Assembly (NCBI GenBank): GCA_003141795.1
Contig: PLNO01000300.1
Span: 5,286 to 21,493, forward strand
DNA length: 16,208 nt
Source: Spirochaetaceae bacterium
GTDB lineage: Bacteria > Spirochaetota > Spirochaetia > SZUA-6 > Fen-1364
Direction of reading: 5' to 3'
Below are positions 6,138-13,695 of the stretch, one piece after another. Made by a program: the position numbers and the translations under genes. Below the pieces are notes generated by a model. That model was not told where the DNA came from, searched no databases, and saw only the letters and a list, made by a program, of their open reading frames with translations. Numbering within the stretch: position 1 is the first letter of the stretch; each line of letters opens with the position of its first letter.

Positions 6138-8435
6138 ATGGCACCGCGAGTATCGAACCACGAGTCCGACGGGAACGGACCCGCGGAAGGGCCCGGTGGG
6201 GCCTCTCTGCAGACATTCATAGAACAGGCTCCCTTCGGCGTGCACGCCTATCGCTGCGCGGACGGGGGAGATCTCGAGCTCATGACCTCCAATCGAGCCG
6301 CTGACCACATCCTCGGGGTGGACCATCCTCATCCAGCGCATGCGGGGATCGAGGAAGCTTTTCCCGGGCTCGTCGGATCGGAGCTTCCCGGAGCACTGCG
6401 GCGCATCGCCCGGACGGGCGGCGTCTACGAGAACAACCACCTGTTGTACACCGACAGACAGATTACCTGCATCCTGGAGCTGCACGCCTTCCCGGCGGGA
6501 ACGGACCAGGTCGGCATCCTCTTCCGCAGTGTCGCGCCGCAACGGATCGAAGAATTGGACAAATATTTCGCCCTGGGCCTCGATCCGTTGTGCATCATGG
6601 ATACGGACGTCAAGATCCGCCGCGTCAATTCCGAATGGGAAGCCGCCTTCGGGTGGACCTCCGACGATCTCCTGGGAAAACCCCTGCTGGACTTCATCCA
6701 CCCGGAAGACGTGGCGAGCACCCGCGCAGCAATGCAGCTCACGAGGGAGCAGAATCGGATGCCGCACCTCGTCAACCGCCTCCGGTGCCGCGACGGCAGC
6801 TTTCGGTGGACGGAGTGGCGCGCCACGGTGGAAGGCGCGCTCGTCTACGCCGTTGCCCGCGACGTCTCCGAACGGGTGAAGCTGCGCGAAAGGATCACGG
6901 AACGGGAGGAGCTTCTGGCGAGCATCTTCCGGGCTGCGCCCGTGGGCATCGGAATGGCCCTGCGCCGCGTCGTCGGGGAGGCCAACGACCACCTCTGCGA
7001 AATGACGGGCTACTCGCGGGAGGAGATCATAGGACTTCCCACCCGCAGGTTCTATGCGAACGCGGAAGAGTACGCGCGTACGGGTGAGATCCTCGGCCAC
7101 GAGGAGATCGCGCGTGGCTTCGGAACCACCGAGACCCGATGGGTCCGCAAGGACGGCAGCGTGTTCGATATATTCCTGGGCACGGCACCGCTTGTAACGG
7201 GTGACCTCTCCTCGGGTGTCACTTTCACCGCGCTCGACATCACCGAACGGCGCCGAGCGGAGGCCGATCGCCACGCGCTGGAGAAGCGCATGCTCCAGAC
7301 GCAGAAGCTCGAGAGCCTCGGCGTGCTGGCCGGCGGGATCGCGCACGACTTCAACAACATCCTCATGGCCGTGCTCGGCCACGCTGATCTCGCCCAGGCG
7401 CAGCTCCCCCCCCTGTCCCCGGCAGCGGAGAGCCTGGAGGAGATCGAGAAGGCGGCGCGGAGGGCGGCCGATCTCTGCCGGCAGATGCTCGCCTACTCCG
7501 GCAAGGGCCACTTCGTGATCCAGCCCCTGGACATCAATGAGGTCATCCACGAGATGGAGCACATGCTGCAAGTCTCCGTTTCGAAAAAGGCCATTTTTCG
7601 ATTCATGTTCACCCCTTCCCTCCCGCCGGTGGAGGGGGACATCGCGCAGCTTCGCCAGGTGATCATGAACCTCATCATCAACGCCTCGGAGGCGCTGGAC
7701 GATGCGAACGGGCTCATCAACATCGCCACGGGCGCGCAGGACTGCGACGCCGCCTACCTGCGCACAACGAGCCTCGACGAGGAGCTTTCGGTGGGCCGCT
7801 ACGTCTTCCTCGAGGTGAGCGACAACGGGAAGGGGATGGACGGCGCGACACAGCGGCGTATCTTCGAGCCGTTTTTCACCACGAAGTTCACCGGGCGCGG
7901 ACTCGGTCTCGCCGCCGTGCAGGGCATCGTCAGGGGGCACAAGGGGGCGATCAAGGTGTACAGCGAGCCGGGCAAGGGCAGCACGTTCAAGGTGCTCTTC
8001 CCCGCGAGCCCGGCGCAGGCCAGCCACCTCACCGCCCCGTCCGCGCGTCCCGTGCGATGGAAGGGCAGCGGCACGGTGCTCCTCGCCGACGACGAGGAGA
8101 GCGTGCGCAGCGTGGGAAAAAAGATGCTGGAGCGGATGGGATTCACGGTGCTCCTCGCCGCGGACGGGAAACAGGCGGTGAGCGAGTTCGCCCAGCACAG
8201 GAAAGAGATCGTCTGCGTCATCATGGACCTCACCATGCCGGAGATGGACGGTGAGGAGGCCTTCCGTGAGATCCGCCGCATCGATCCCAGGAGCCGGGTG
8301 CTCCTCTCCAGCGGCTACAACGAACAGGAAGCTGTGCAGCGCTTCATGGGCAAGGGCCTGGCGGGCTTCCTCCAGAAGCCCTACCAGATGGCGATCCTCG
8401 AGGAAAAGCTCCGCGACATCATTGGTAATTCCTGA
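6138..8435 (+). CDS. Orphan PAS-PAS-PAS hybrid sensor histidine kinase
   Basis: A 765-residue soluble protein with no signal peptide or membrane segment, so it senses a cytoplasmic signal. The order is a degenerate N-terminal PAS-like region (about 24-130), PAS (about 137-250, with I-H-P-E-D and a C-terminal D-V-S-E-R), PAS (about 260-372, ending D-I-T-E-R-R), then HisKA with G-G-I-A-H-D-F-N-N (phosphoacceptor H403). A HATPase domain follows (N-box N-L-I-I-N-A-S around N511-N515, D-N-G-K-G at 562, G-R-G-L-G-L at 586). The receiver domain (about 645-763) has acidic pair D651/D652, phosphoacceptor D697 in M-D-L-T-M-P, and K747. All catalytic positions look intact. The HDFNN H-box is typical of hybrid kinases that pass phosphate on through a separate Hpt protein. 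No response regulator or Hpt gene is adjacent. ATG 6138 is the first good start; AGGA lies about 5 nt before it. Confidence 0.95.
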   Translation: MAPRVSNHESDGNGPAEGPGGASLQTFIEQAPFGVHAYRCADGGDLELMTSNRAADHILGVDHPHPAHAGIEEAFPGLVGSELPGALRRIARTGGVYENNHLLYTDRQITCILELHAFPAGTDQVGILFRSVAPQRIEELDKYFALGLDPLCIMDTDVKIRRVNSEWEAAFGWTSDDLLGKPLLDFIHPEDVASTRAAMQLTREQNRMPHLVNRLRCRDGSFRWTEWRATVEGALVYAVARDVSERVKLRERITEREELLASIFRAAPVGIGMALRRVVGEANDHLCEMTGYSREEIIGLPTRRFYANAEEYARTGEILGHEEIARGFGTTETRWVRKDGSVFDIFLGTAPLVTGDLSSGVTFTALDITERRRAEADRHALEKRMLQTQKLESLGVLAGGIAHDFNNILMAVLGHADLAQAQLPPLSPAAESLEEIEKAARRAADLCRQMLAYSGKGHFVIQPLDINEVIHEMEHMLQVSVSKKAIFRFMFTPSLPPVEGDIAQLRQVIMNLIINASEALDDANGLINIATGAQDCDAAYLRTTSLDEELSVGRYVFLEVSDNGKGMDGATQRRIFEPFFTTKFTGRGLGLAAVQGIVRGHKGAIKVYSEPGKGSTFKVLFPASPAQASHLTAPSARPVRWKGSGTVLLADDEESVRSVGKKMLERMGFTVLLAADGKQAVSEFAQHRKEIVCVIMDLTMPEMDGEEAFREIRRIDPRSRVLLSSGYNEQEAVQRFMGKGLAGFLQKPYQMAILEEKLRDIIGNS

Positions 8436-8439
8436 CCGC

Positions 8440-9450
8440 TTACCCCGGGACCTCGCGAAGGTCCTCCCTCGGCATCCAGCCGAAGACCCTGTAGTTGCCC
8501 CACACGATGAGCTCGATCCAGCCCCCTTGCTCGTTCACCGGCCTCACCCTCGTGCCGGCCGGCAGCCGCGCGGCCACCCTCTCGTTCGCTTCGGGCAGAT
8601 AGCGCAGAAGCGCGCCGTCAGCGACGACCTCCATGGGACCGTAGGAGAGGGGAACGAGATCCCGTGGGCGCATTGTGACGCGCTCCCCGAGATAGGAGAG
8701 CACCCCCCATGCGATGGCCCGGCCGGCCCTGTCGGGGTCCTCGACGATCACCCGTCGATCGTCGGCCGAGGTGAGAAACCCCGTCTCGATGATCGCCGCG
8801 GGTGTTGAGGGGGAAACGGCATGCGAAAAGCGATTCCAGCTGAACCCGTAGTAGCCGCGCATATTGTACGTAACGCCGTAGCGATCCTCCGCGAGGCCCG
8901 ACAGTCGGCCGTACCAGAGGGAGATCGATGCGCTCAGTCTGCGGGAGGCCACCGAGGCCCGCCACGGCGCGGACACTTTCCAACCGCTCGCGGAGCCGCC
9001 TCCCCCGTCGTCGGCGTGGATGGCGACAAAGGCGTCAGCGTCGTAGCCGGGCGGCACCGTGGCGGGCAGCAGGTCCACTGCCACCCCGGAGCGGCGCAGC
9101 ATGTCCGCAACGTCAGAGGCGATGCGAAGGTTCACGTCGGCCTCGCTGATCGACCGCCATTGTGCGCCCGTGTCACCGCGCAGCCGGTATTGCTCGTCGG
9201 GAAGATCGCCGATGCGCCAATGCCCGGCCTGAATACCGACACGCCACGGTGTGAAGGCGCCCCGCGTCAGAGGGGATGGCAGGGGTGCGACGTAGCGCGG
9301 CACGGCGCCCGCGGCTTCGGCAGCTTCCGCAATATCGGCACGACCGGCGAGCCGCACCCCCTCCCCCCATGAGGGGTCGAGGAGGGCGGATGCGATCACC
9401 ACGGACAGAGCCGCCGCAAGTACGAAGAGCATGCCGAACGCGCGCGCCAT
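8440..9450 (-). CDS. N-acetylmuramoyl-L-alanine amidase (Amidase_3) with SH3-like tail
   Basis: A 336-residue zinc amidase that cleaves the bond between N-acetylmuramic acid and the first L-Ala of peptidoglycan stem peptides. An N-terminal hydrophobic helix (about 5-23) exports or anchors it in the periplasm. The four active-site positions of the family are visible: H77 in A-G-H-W, E103 in S-E-A-D-V-N, H145 in A-I-H-A-D, and E222 in I-I-E-T-G-F-L. The C-terminal part (about 268-333), with L-L-R-Y-L-P, a polar G-T-R-V turn and G-W-I-E-L-I, resembles a bacterial SH3 domain that could bind wall or a partner. ATG 9450 begins the hydrophobic segment; upstream the frame is open but not protein-like. 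There is no good ribosome-binding site; GGAG is 12 nt away. It is convergent with the kinase (4-bp gap) and divergent from the peptidase. Confidence 0.92.
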   Translation of the reverse strand: MARAFGMLFVLAAALSVVIASALLDPSWGEGVRLAGRADIAEAAEAAGAVPRYVAPLPSPLTRGAFTPWRVGIQAGHWRIGDLPDEQYRLRGDTGAQWRSISEADVNLRIASDVADMLRRSGVAVDLLPATVPPGYDADAFVAIHADDGGGGSASGWKVSAPWRASVASRRLSASISLWYGRLSGLAEDRYGVTYNMRGYYGFSWNRFSHAVSPSTPAAIIETGFLTSADDRRVIVEDPDRAGRAIAWGVLSYLGERVTMRPRDLVPLSYGPMEVVADGALLRYLPEANERVAARLPAGTRVRPVNEQGGWIELIVWGNYRVFGWMPREDLREVPG

Positions 9451-9456
9451 GACCAG

Positions 9457-9462
9457 AAGATA
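9457..9462 (-). promoter_or_regulatory. Possible -10 box of the amidase gene
   Basis: TATCTT on the minus strand ends 6 nt before the amidase ATG, so the predicted start point is the A of that ATG. No -35 is convincing. It is listed because the spacing is identical to that at the alcohol dehydrogenase gene. Confidence 0.25.
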
Positions 9463-9492
9463 CTCCGCCGGGGGCAGGGCGGCTCGGTCGCC

Positions 9493-9522
9493 TTGACCCA
9501 GCGCGTCCGGCGACCGTACACT
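9493..9522 (+). promoter_or_regulatory. Sigma70-like promoter of the peptidase operon
   Basis: TTGACC (9493-9498) and TACACT (9517-9522) are separated by 18 bp, the best promoter in the window. Transcription should start near 9529, giving a leader of about 18 nt that carries GGAGGA (9536-9541) 5 nt before ATG 9547. Unlike several neighbours, this gene therefore has a conventional leader and Shine-Dalgarno. Confidence 0.65.
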
Positions 9523-9546
9523 CATGCACGACAACGGAGGACGAGC

Positions 9547-10935
9547 ATGGCAAAGACGGGACGAGCACCAAAGACTGCAGCGACACCCAGGCATCCCGCG
9601 GGGCAGGCGGTGACTCACACCTTTTTGGAGGAGCGGGCGCGCAGCTTCGACTCCGACAGCTTCAACGCGGTTCGCCAGAACGCCATGGCCGAAACCGACG
9701 CGGCGAAGCTCATCCTGAACCAGCGCGTGGCGATGTCGGTGGACCGCAACTTCTCCACCCGTTTGGACGACTGGCTGCCCACCGACCAGAAGGTCTCGGG
9801 CCGCTGATGGCTCTTCGCCGCCACGAATCTCCTGAGGCCCGGCGTGATGAAGAGGCTCAACCTCAAGAGCTTCGAGTTCAGCCAGAGCTGGCTCATGTTC
9901 TGGGACAAGCTGGAGAAGGCGAACTACTTCCTCGAGGCGATGATCGACACGGCGGAGCGCGACGTCGACGACAGGACCGTGGTCACGGTCCTCGAGAACT
10001 GCGTGAACGACGGCGGTCAGTGGAACATGTTCGTGAACATCGCCCGCAAGTACGGCCTGGTCCCCAAGTCGGCGATGCCGGAAACACTGAGCTCGGGTGC
10101 GACCAAGAGCATGAACGCGGCGCTCGTCGGGCGCCTCCGGGTGGGGGCGAAAACCCTGCGCGACCTCGTCGCGGGCGCAGCCTCCGCGGAGGACTGCGGC
10201 GCGGCCAAGGCCGCGGTCATGGCGGACGTCTACACCATCATCCGCCTCCACCTGGGCAACCCGCCCGAGCGTTTCGACTGGCAGTGGACGGACGAGAAGA
10301 AAAAGTTCCACAGGGAGGCGGGGATGACGCCGAAGAGCTTCTATAAAAAATACGTCACCCTCCCCCTCGATCAATACGTCTGTCTCGTGCACGACCCGCG
10401 CAGCTCGAGCCCCGTGGGCCGCACCTTCACCGTGGAGTACCTGGGCAACGTCGTGGGCGGCGGGGTGGTCACGTACCTCAACGTCGACATCGCCACCATG
10501 AAATCCATCGCCCAGGCCACGCTGAAGGCGAAGGAGCCGGTGTGGTTCGGCTGCGACTGCAGCAAGATGCTTCACAAGGACCTCTCGGTTTGGGACGCGG
10601 AGATGTTCGCCCCTGATGCGTTGTACGGCGCGCCCCTCGAGCTCGCCTCCAAGGCGGAACGGCTCCTCTACAAGCGTACCGGCATGAACCACGCGATGCT
10701 CTTCACCGGCGTGGACGAGGAGAACGGCACGCCGAAGAAGTGGCGCGTGGAGAACAGCTGGGGGGACAAGGGGGACGGCAAGGGCTTCTATGTGATGAAC
10801 GACTCGTGGTTCGACGAGCACATGTTCGAGATCGCAGCAGCCAGGAGCAGGCTGCCGGCAAAGCTCAGGGCTGCGCTCGACACGCCCCCCATCGTGCTCC
10901 CCGCGTGGGACCCGATGGGATCGCTGGCCGAGTGA
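9547..10935 (+). CDS. pepC: Bleomycin hydrolase / aminopeptidase C (C1B) with in-frame UGA at the catalytic Cys
   Basis: Reading through TGA 9805-9807 gives a 462-residue cytosolic papain-fold aminopeptidase of the bleomycin hydrolase/PepC family, close to the family's usual 440-460. Family landmarks are all present: the N-terminal F-N-A-V-R-Q-N-A-M, the oxyanion Gln (Q81) in D-Q-K-V-S-G-R, then the TGA at residue 87, followed by W-L-F-A-A-T-N-L-L-R. Further on are F-E-F-S-Q-S-W and F-W-D-K-L-E-K-A-N-Y-F-L, catalytic H382 in M-N-H-A-M and N403 in V-E-N-S-W-G. The end, P-A-W-D-P-M-G-S-L-A-E, is the arm that enters the active site in hexameric family members. The TGA stands exactly where the nucleophilic Cys belongs, six residues after Gln as in papain, and both sides share one frame. 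Selenocysteine is the natural reading; a TGC/TGT-to-TGA mutation or error is the alternative. Termination would leave a useless 86-residue peptide. The true stop is also TGA (10933-10935). Confidence 0.88.
9805..9807 (+). other. In-frame TGA, candidate selenocysteine codon
   Basis: The codon replaces the active-site Cys codon of the peptidase. The preceding codons (D-Q-K-V-S-G-R) and following codons (W-L-F-A-A-T-N) match the family without insertion or deletion. All other cysteines in the gene use TGC or TGT. TGA acts as a stop in neighbouring genes, for example at 5428, 8435 and 12712, so recoding here would have to be local. Confidence 0.55.
9811..9854 (+). promoter_or_regulatory. SECIS-like hairpin just 3' of the in-frame TGA
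   Basis: The mRNA can fold with CUCUUC (9811-9816) pairing perfectly with GAAGAG (9849-9854). After a 5-nt bulge (GUGAU, 9844-9848), GCCG (9817-9820) pairs with CGGC (9840-9843). CC (9821-9822) can pair with GG (9836-9837) and, past an A-A mismatch, C9824 with G9834. That leaves a 9-nt loop GAAUCUCCU that starts with G, 17 nt from the UGA. Bacterial SECIS elements typically have a small loop with a G in its first two positions at roughly this distance. The closing pair is isolated, so without it the loop is 13 nt and lacks the leading G. GC-rich coding DNA also folds readily by chance. Confidence 0.4.
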
Positions 10936-10954
10936 GGTCGGAGGGAAATAGAAA

Positions 10955-11629
10955 ATGGCATTGATAAAAGAGACTCGAAACGTTCAAGGCTTCACGGATG
11001 TGGTTCTCCGCGGCTACGGTACGCTCGTCGTCGAGCAGGACCCGGGGCTCGCGGGAAAGGAAACACTTCTCATCGAGGCTGACGACATCGTCATGCCCCG
11101 CATCGAGGCGGAGGTGCAGGGCCGCAGGCTCGTGCTCGGCATCCGCATGCCGTGGTACGAGTGGATGTCCTTCGGCATCAACTGGATCTTCCTCCCCCAC
11201 AAGGGGATCCGTTACCACCTCCACGCCGCGGCCATCAACGGCCTCGGGATCGGCGGCGCGGGACGGATCACGTGCCCCACGCTGACGACGGACACGTGCC
11301 GGCTTTCCATCGGCGGCGCGGGCAGCCTCGTCATCGACCGGATGCAGGCGAAAGAGGTGGAAGCGGAGATAACGGGGGCGGGAAGGATCCGGTGCGCCGG
11401 CAGCGCCGAAACGCTCCGTGCCCACGTCTCGGGCTCGGGACGCGTGAAGGCGGAGGAGCTCGTCGTGCGTGGGGCGAGCGTGAACATCACGGGATCCGGA
11501 CGCGTTGCCGTCCACGCCGAACAGACCCTGGATGCACGGGTGAGCGGCTCCGGCTTGGTGGAATACCGGGGAAGCCCCGCGGTTTCAACACGCGTCACGG
11601 GCTCGGGCAGGATCCTGCACCTCGATTGA
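10955..11629 (+). CDS. DUF2807-like (GIN-domain) beta-repeat protein without signal peptide
   Basis: A 224-residue protein starting at ATG 10955, with GGAGGG 8 nt upstream and only 19 nt after the peptidase stop, so it is co-transcribed with it. The first half opens with V-Q-G-F-T-D-V-V-L-R-G-Y-G-T-L-V-V-E-Q, the usual start of the DUF2807 'putative autotransporter adhesin head GIN' family. The second half has seven G-A/S-G-x-I/V/L turns about 20 residues apart (for example G-A-G-R-I, G-S-G-R-V), which should stack as a right-handed beta-helix. Most family members are exported, but this one has no signal peptide or lipobox; the only hydrophobic patch (about residues 66-79, W-Y-E-W-M-S-F-G-I-N-W-I-F) is internal. 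Function is unknown. Confidence 0.88.
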   Translation: MALIKETRNVQGFTDVVLRGYGTLVVEQDPGLAGKETLLIEADDIVMPRIEAEVQGRRLVLGIRMPWYEWMSFGINWIFLPHKGIRYHLHAAAINGLGIGGAGRITCPTLTTDTCRLSIGGAGSLVIDRMQAKEVEAEITGAGRIRCAGSAETLRAHVSGSGRVKAEELVVRGASVNITGSGRVAVHAEQTLDARVSGSGLVEYRGSPAVSTRVTGSGRILHLD

Positions 11630-11637
11630 GGAGCGCA

Positions 11638-11660
11638 GGCTCTGGAGGTCGCCCAGGGCT
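11638..11660 (+). terminator. Hairpin in the gap before the alcohol dehydrogenase gene
   Basis: Eight base pairs (two of them G-U) form between 11638-11645 and 11653-11660 around a 7-nt loop. It lies just after the DUF2807 stop and could end the peptidase operon transcript. No U-tract follows, so an intrinsic terminator is not proven; it also overlaps the -35 zone of the next promoter. Confidence 0.25.
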
Positions 11661-11668
11661 CCCGTTCC

Positions 11669-11677
11669 TGCTATGAT
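11669..11677 (+). promoter_or_regulatory. Extended -10 promoter of the alcohol dehydrogenase, leaderless geometry
   Basis: TGC-TATGAT is an extended -10 with a 5/6 core. Seven nucleotides after its last base is position 11684, the A of the ATG, and the intervening CGCCCC holds no Shine-Dalgarno. No recognisable -35 is present, which extended -10 promoters can tolerate. Confidence 0.5.
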
Positions 11678-11683
11678 CGCCCC

Positions 11684-12712
11684 ATGAAAGCAGTTCGCTT
11701 GGTGACGGTGGGCTCGCCGCTTTCGCTGCAGGACATTCCCGTGCCCGGCATCGCAGAGCGTGACGTGCTCGTGAAAGTGAAGGCCGCGGGGATCTGCCAT
11801 TCCGACGTGCACTACAGGGCAGGCACCTCGCCCGTGAGGCCCTTGCCGATGACGCTGGGGCACGAGGTCGCCGGCGTCGTGGAGAAGATCGGGACGGCCG
11901 TGACGGGCCTCGCCGTGGGGGACAGGGTCTGCCTCCACTACAACACCTCCTGCGGCGATTGCCCCGCCTGCGCCTCGGGAAACGAACAGTTCTGCCCCCA
12001 CGGGCTCATGATCGGGCACTACACGAACGGCGGCTACGCGGAGTACATCGCAATCCCCGCACGCAATGCGCTTCGACTGCCGCAGGAGATCCCCTTCGAG
12101 CAGGGGGCGACGCTCATGTGCGCCTCGGCCACCGCGTTCCACGCGCTGCGCAAATCGCGGCTGCGCGCCGGAGAAACGGCCGCCATCATCGGCGTCGGCG
12201 GCCTGGGCATGTCGGCCGTGCAGCTCGCCCGCGCCTTCGGCGCGCTCAGTGTCTTCGCCGTGGACGTCAGGGAGGAGAGCCTCCAGCGCGCCTCCCGTTA
12301 CGGCGCCATCCCCGTCAACGCGGCGTCAGGCGACCCTGTCGCTGCCATCCGAAAGCTCACCGACGGGCGGGGGGTGGACGTCGCGGTGGAGATGCTCGGC
12401 CGGGCATCCACCATGCACCAGTCCCTCCAATGCCTCGCGCCCATGGGCAGGGCCGTCATCGTAGGGATCGGCAACGAGCCGCTCACCATCGACACCTACC
12501 GCGAGCTCCTCGGCGGCGAGGCGGAGCTCATCGGTTCCAACGACCACCTCCTCTCCGAGCTTCCTACCGTCATCGAGATGGCCCGGCGGGGCATCCTCGA
12601 CACCTCGGGCGTCGTCACACGGACCGTGGGCCTGAATGCGCAGGAGATCAACGCGGCACTCGATGCCCTGGAGAGCGCACCGAGCGGCGTTCGCACCGTG
12701 ATCGTTCCCTGA
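11684..12712 (+). CDS. Zinc-dependent, NAD-linked alcohol dehydrogenase (MDR family)
   Basis: A 342-residue medium-chain dehydrogenase, full length for the family, oxidising an alcohol (or reducing an aldehyde/ketone) with NAD(H). Catalytic zinc ligands are C38 (G-I-C-H-S-D), H60-E61 (G-H-E) and C146 (L-M-C-A-S-A-T). The structural zinc is held by C90, C93, C96 and C104 in the C-G-D-C-P-A-C-x7-C pattern. The Rossmann motif G-V-G-G-L-G (170-175) and D194 at the end of the second strand predict preference for NAD over NADP. H39, S40 and D41 follow the first ligand as in typical alcohol dehydrogenases. The specific substrate cannot be read from the sequence. The ATG has no ribosome-binding site but sits 7 nt after a -10 box. 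The stop is 14 nt before the GTG of the exonuclease, suggesting co-transcription. Confidence 0.93.
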   Translation: MKAVRLVTVGSPLSLQDIPVPGIAERDVLVKVKAAGICHSDVHYRAGTSPVRPLPMTLGHEVAGVVEKIGTAVTGLAVGDRVCLHYNTSCGDCPACASGNEQFCPHGLMIGHYTNGGYAEYIAIPARNALRLPQEIPFEQGATLMCASATAFHALRKSRLRAGETAAIIGVGGLGMSAVQLARAFGALSVFAVDVREESLQRASRYGAIPVNAASGDPVAAIRKLTDGRGVDVAVEMLGRASTMHQSLQCLAPMGRAVIVGIGNEPLTIDTYRELLGGEAELIGSNDHLLSELPTVIEMARRGILDTSGVVTRTVGLNAQEINAALDALESAPSGVRTVIVP

Positions 12713-12726
12713 GTGAAGGACGCATC

Positions 12727-13695
12727 GTGTCATCAGTGACCTACGATTACGTGTCCACCAATGACGGGCTGTCCCGGCTCGTCTCCTCCCTGCGCGCGTC
12801 GGGCTGCACACGCCTCGCAATCGACGTGGAGGGAGAGAACAACCTGCACAGCTACGGCATCCACGTCGCCCTCATCCAGCTCTTCGACGGCATGCGCGGC
12901 TGGATCGTCGATCCGCTCATCATCAGGGACAGGGCGCTGCTCGCCGCGCTCCTGGAGGATGTGCCCTGGACGCTGGTCTGGTTCGACGCCGCCAATGACC
13001 TCCTCTCCTTCCGCCACGCGCTGGACCTCAGGCCGCGGCCGATCCTCGACCTCGCCGTCGCCGCCCGCATGCTGGGCATGACGGGCGGGCTGCAGTCCCT
13101 CACGCTCGCGGAGGAGTCCGCATCGGCGAAGGACAGGTTCCAGAAGTCCAACTGGATGCGCAGGCCTATCTCCCGGGCGATGCTCGACTACGCCATCACC
13201 GACGTCATCCACCTCCTGGAGCTCGCCGACACGCTCATGGCGGAGATCGGCAAGCGGAACCTCGGTGTGCAGTTCCAGGAGAAGAACCTCCAGCAGCAGG
13301 ACGCCGAGCGGATCTGGACGCCGCTTTCGAACTTCACGCGGATCCCCGGGTTCAACCGCATGAAACGGGAGGACCGACACCTGGCCCGCGTGCTCTGGTA
13401 CGCGCGGGAGTACTACGGCCGGCAGAAGGACCTGCCGCCGGGCAATGTCGCCTCCAAGCAGGACATGGCCCAGGTGATCAGTCGGGGGTTCAGGGATCCC
13501 GAAGGCATAGCGCGGGCGGTCAATGAAGGAAGGAAGAAAAATCTCATCGAGCCCGCGGGATTCGCGGCGCAGTGGCGGGAGGCGGAACGAGACGTGGCCA
13601 GGGACGAGGCCCGGGCCGCATCGGTCACATCGTCAGAATCTTTCCCGCAGGGGACCCACCCGCAAGGAGCTCGGCGGTCGCGGGGTGGCAGGTGA
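12727..13695 (+). CDS. RNase D-like 3'-5' exonuclease (DEDDy)
   Basis: A 322-residue protein starting at GTG 12727, with AAGGA (12716-12720) 6 nt upstream. The DEDDy active site is complete: D33 and E35 in A-I-D-V-E-G, D91 in A-A-N-D-L-L, Y155 and D159 in Y-A-I-T-D. The R-P-I-S-R-A-M-L-D-Y-A stretch is typical of RNase D, which trims 3' ends of tRNA precursors and other small RNAs. The region after about residue 215 (D-R-H-L-A-R-V-L-W-Y-A-R-E) looks like an HRDC-type helical domain. The frame is open far upstream inside the dehydrogenase gene, but that part is not protein-like. The last 24 codons are antisense to the 3' end of the ATPase gene and their product, rich in R, G and S, is probably not structured. 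Confidence 0.9.
   Translation: MSSVTYDYVSTNDGLSRLVSSLRASGCTRLAIDVEGENNLHSYGIHVALIQLFDGMRGWIVDPLIIRDRALLAALLEDVPWTLVWFDAANDLLSFRHALDLRPRPILDLAVAARMLGMTGGLQSLTLAEESASAKDRFQKSNWMRRPISRAMLDYAITDVIHLLELADTLMAEIGKRNLGVQFQEKNLQQQDAERIWTPLSNFTRIPGFNRMKREDRHLARVLWYAREYYGRQKDLPPGNVASKQDMAQVISRGFRDPEGIARAVNEGRKKNLIEPAGFAAQWREAERDVARDEARAASVTSSESFPQGTHPQGARRSRGGR

Noticed and set aside
6078..8198. Long minus-strand open frame upstream of the FMN-binding gene
   Set aside because: It is antisense to the well-supported histidine kinase and shows no domain; only the part from 6068 down is real.
9547..9843. A separate 86-residue gene followed by a second gene restarting at ATG 9844
   Set aside because: The two parts are one family sequence in one frame. 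A restart at 9844 would lack the nucleophile region and has no ribosome-binding site at proper distance.
9790..9850. Frameshift in the peptidase gene
   Set aside because: Codons on both sides of the TGA are in the same frame and align with the family without gap, so a single codon, not an indel, is the only irregularity.
9451..10821. Long minus-strand open frame upstream of the amidase
   Set aside because: It is antisense to the peptidase gene, H/R/E-rich, and has no recognisable motif.
5426..12712. Genome-wide reassignment of TGA as a sense codon
   Set aside because: TGA ends the CoA-binding, kinase, peptidase and dehydrogenase genes where family homology ends, so it is a normal stop here.
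11959..12726. Plus-strand open frame upstream of the RNase D-like gene
   Set aside because: It overlaps the alcohol dehydrogenase gene in another frame with R/H/P-rich meaningless sequence; GTG 12727 with its ribosome-binding site is the real start.
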